Shown here: positions 61,229-64,000 of the stretch, piece after piece
Layout of the letters: every line of letters begins with the position of its first letter
How positions within the stretch are numbered: position 1 is the stretch's first letter
NCBI GenBank assembly: GCA_037074765.1
Contig: JBAMDO010000172.1
Location: 1-64,000, forward strand
Reading direction: 5' to 3'
Source: Mansonella perstans
Taxonomy: Eukaryota > Nematoda > Chromadorea > Rhabditida > Onchocercidae
DNA: 64,000 bases
Made by a program: the position numbers and the translations under genes
Notes under the pieces: model-generated
Database searches by the model: none
Told to the model about the DNA's origin: nothing
Seen by the model: only the letters and a program-made list of their open reading frames with translations

Positions 61229-61885
61229 AGTAGCAGCAATGGTTGCAGTGATAACACATAGATTGCATGTATACACAATAATGCTTTCTACCTATCAGTA
61301 ATGTAAACGAAACTTATCAGTGAAGAACTATAACTCATATACGTTATCAAGCCGAATTGAACAAAAAAATATGATCGTACATATCATGTGAAAATGAAAA
61401 AGAAATTCCAACTATTTAAAAATTTTTGAAAATTTAAGGATTCCGAGAAAAGTTTTGTCATACTTCAAAAACGAGAAAAATTCGACGCAATGATGAATAT
61501 TAGCAAGTTTTTATATTTGTCATATATTTCGTTATTATTTAAAACTTACCAAAAAGTTTTTGCAAAAAATTGTTTGACTTGTTTACCTATTTCTTCTGTT
61601 TTGTTAATTTATTTGTTAGTTTATTGATTTATCTGTTTGTTTACTCACTTGCTTTTTCTTTCAAGTTTTTCAAGACAAATAAATTTTCCGAAATTTCGTC
61701 ATATTAAATTAATACTGCATTAACAGTTTTTCTCTCGTTTTCTTCTTTTTTTGTTGTAAATAGATAAGATCGTCGATCATATAAAAAATTAATATGATAA
61801 TAATAAATCAGATCATTTTAGCGGAACTGATTAATTTATTTATTTTAAATAGGTAATTAAGTCATTTAATCTAAGCACTTGTTCA

Positions 61886-62303
61886 ATTCTTATTCAATAC
61901 ATAAGATAACATACAATTATATATTTTAGTTTCCAATGAAACAATTGTAATTAATTAATCGGGCGAAAATTACTTTTCTTTCTGTGCTTTATTTTGTCTT
62001 TGAAAATACGAATTTGTCTAAATTTCTGTTTTTTATTTGTTTAAAATTATTTTTTTCTTTTGCATTTAATGGGATACATTGCTGTGACTGCTTGAATCTT
62101 ATTCAGTATGTAAGATAACATACAATTATATATTTTAGTTTCCAATGAAACAAAATGTAATTAATTAATCGAGCGAAAATTACTTCCTGTGCTTTATTTC
62201 GTCTTTGAAAATACGAATTTGTCTAAATTTCTTTTTTTATTTGTTTAAAATTATTTTTTTTTTCTTTTGCATTTAATGGGATACATTGCTGTGACTGCTT
62301 GAA
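61886..62303. repeat. Tandem duplication, two copies of about 209 bp
   Basis: 61886-62094 and 62095-62303 share nearly the whole length, including ATACAATTATATATTTTAGT, the CGAAAATTACTT region and GGGATACATTGCTGTGACTG. Differences are a few substitutions (for example ATACAT against GTATGT) and short indels. Confidence 0.92.
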
Positions 62304-62455
62304 ATGCCTAAGATATTTCAAATTTCCAAAAACACCAGTTTTGTACGTTAAAATAATGTCATGTAAATGGTTCAGTATGTGTTATATGATTAAAAGAGAG
62401 GTTAGCTAATATTGGCGAGAAACATTTTGATTTGTGCTCTTATTTGAGCCTAAAG

Positions 62456-62703
62456 CCAAGTATGGCTTAGGAAGATGATGGAAAGAGAAAGTGAGGTAAG
62501 GGGAAAGGGTAGTTTAAGAATCGATTTTGGATGATTTCGAGCAAAAGCTTTGCCGAATGTACCAAGCAGAGAAGGGAGTCTTAGTTGTCGTCTGTCACCA
62601 CCATCACATAAATCGATGTCCAGACTGAAGCCAGCTAAATATGTATGGGCTATATGAATTGATTGAGCTGATATGGCTTTTTTGCAAAAACTCGCATTCC
62701 TTT
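62456..62703 (-). other. Unassigned open segment of about 80 codons
   Basis: Minus-strand frame open between stops, less AT-rich than its flanks, reading through LAGFSLDIDLCDGGDRRQLR and LPSLLGTFGKAFARNHPKS. No in-frame ATG, no recognised family and no clear pair of splice sites. It may be an exon of a gene running out of the window, or chance. Confidence 0.2.
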
Positions 62704-63747
62704 ACTTGGCTGTATGATTTCATTGTACCTCAGCTCTGCTGCGTTGTTGTGCTTTTTTATGATCAGATAGCGAAGTCTAGAGCGTAAATTGTCATTTGAA
62801 AATGTGGTTTTGTTGTTTAGGCTTAGGCACTTTTTTTGTGCCTCTTTATGACTTGTCACAAAAAAATTCTATAATGGCCAACGATACACTTTTAGAATGA
62901 TTAGGCTCTCTTGGGTGGAAAATACGGAGAGCCAGAGAGCTATGGACGACAGAGGCCAAAATAAAAAACTTCATTCATTTGGCTGGCACGACTTACACGG
63001 CTCAGCACTCCTCTGGAAACTCTCTGAAGTGTGAAACAGAATTACTAGCTCTTGTTGTGCCAAGTACCTTCTTTTCTTTTCTTTTTTTCTTTTTTTGCTC
63101 TTTTCACAATCCTGCTGTTTGCATTACAGCTTTTCAAATTGAAGTTTTTCTCCTCCTACAGAATCCAACAACAGATAACGATTGCATGAGCCTAACAAGA
63201 AGCCATAGCTGTATCATTTCCAAGTAGCATATACTATTGGTTCATTCTATTTCCTTCACCATAAACTTTTGCCTTTTTTTCTTTCTTGCAAGCAGAGGAA
63301 TTTATACAGTTTTAAAACACAAGAAGGCTCACGGACATACACATACATACACATATGGAATATTTTAACTTTTCCTAATTTGATTAACATTATTTACAGA
63401 TATATCATTAACTTCATTTTATCCCCTAAAAAATGAACAAATTTCAGTTTTAATAATTCCTTCTTCAAATTTCAACAAACATTCTGAAATTGTAGAATGG
63501 TATGTAAGCTTTATATTATAAATGTAATTCTTTGCTGAACTGAACAAAAGCTTCATAAAAAATATTTCAAAACTTTTTCACCTGTTTTTTTTTTAATCGC
63601 TCATTCATCCCTAAAATATTAATCAATTTGTTTATATCGAGTTTTTCCATTCCTTTTTTTTGCTTGTTTTTTCTTCAAATAATCTAAAAAGATTTTTTTG
63701 TTTCGAAATTGTAAAGTTTCAATATTACTTCTTTAAAATGTGACAAA

Positions 63748-63779
<32 letters not shown>

Positions 63780-64000
63780 TTAATTGCAAGATAATAAACT
63801 TAAAATCTGATGTAAAAAATGAAATTCAGAATGGATTTTTCAAATATCAATTAAACTTTAAAAGGAAAATTAATTATGATTGATATGAAATGTGAAAATT
63901 TGTTAATTAATTATTGAGAAAGTAATTATTTTTTCCGGCTGAACGCTTTTAATTTTTACTGCAGTTAGTTAATAATAATTTTTCCTTTTCTCATTTCTTT
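62704..64000. other. Right flank, no gene recognised
   Basis: AT-rich sequence with a short CATA tract near 63340-63355 and a poly(T) run near 63750-63774. Short frames at 62650-62859 (minus) and 62979-63227 (plus) have no recognisable similarity. Confidence 0.5.

Overview
This is an AT-rich eukaryotic genomic window with spliced genes. Most introns end in TTTTCAG-type acceptors, the 3' UTR regions are short, and there are many homopolymer and (CA)n tracts. The protein set (PMCA, MKK4, the DSC-4/MTP lipid transfer protein and a biogenic-amine GPCR), together with the splice signals, points to a nematode. A spirurid or filarial worm is my inference from composition and gene content, not a proven assignment. 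There are no bacterial operons, CRISPR arrays, rRNAs or recognisable tRNAs.

Layout: (1) 104-895, plus strand: the last two exons (TM6-TM7 and tail) of a class A biogenic-amine-type GPCR whose 5' part lies outside the window. (2) 4093-7066, minus: a complete ten-exon MAP kinase kinase of the MKK4 type (362 aa). A roughly 1 kb degenerate 57-60 bp tandem repeat sits immediately upstream. (3) 13480-33408, minus: a plasma-membrane Ca2+-ATPase (PMCA) whose exons join in one frame into a full-length pump. It has two in-frame cassettes in the first cytosolic loop and at least two alternative C-terminal tails. (4) About 33.4-52.4 kb: 19 kb without a convincing gene, full of microsatellites, poly(A/T), hairpins and degenerate repeats, with a few weak candidate upstream exons. 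(5) 52421-61228, minus: a complete 19-exon microsomal triglyceride transfer protein large subunit (dsc-4/MTP, 854 aa). (6) 61.2-64 kb: flanking DNA with a 209 bp tandem duplication and one unexplained open segment.

The genes do not form an operon or an obvious pathway. They act in amine signalling, stress-MAPK signalling, Ca2+ extrusion and lipoprotein assembly. I derived exon boundaries by hand from splice signals, frame continuity and remembered family alignments. In all three long genes the exon lengths sum to whole reading frames, which is strong internal support. The most interesting material is the PMCA splice architecture: GC-AG introns, micro-exons, a split calmodulin-binding domain and a PDZ-ligand switch. 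Next is the intronic minisatellite in dsc-4 that appears to have grown out of a splice donor.
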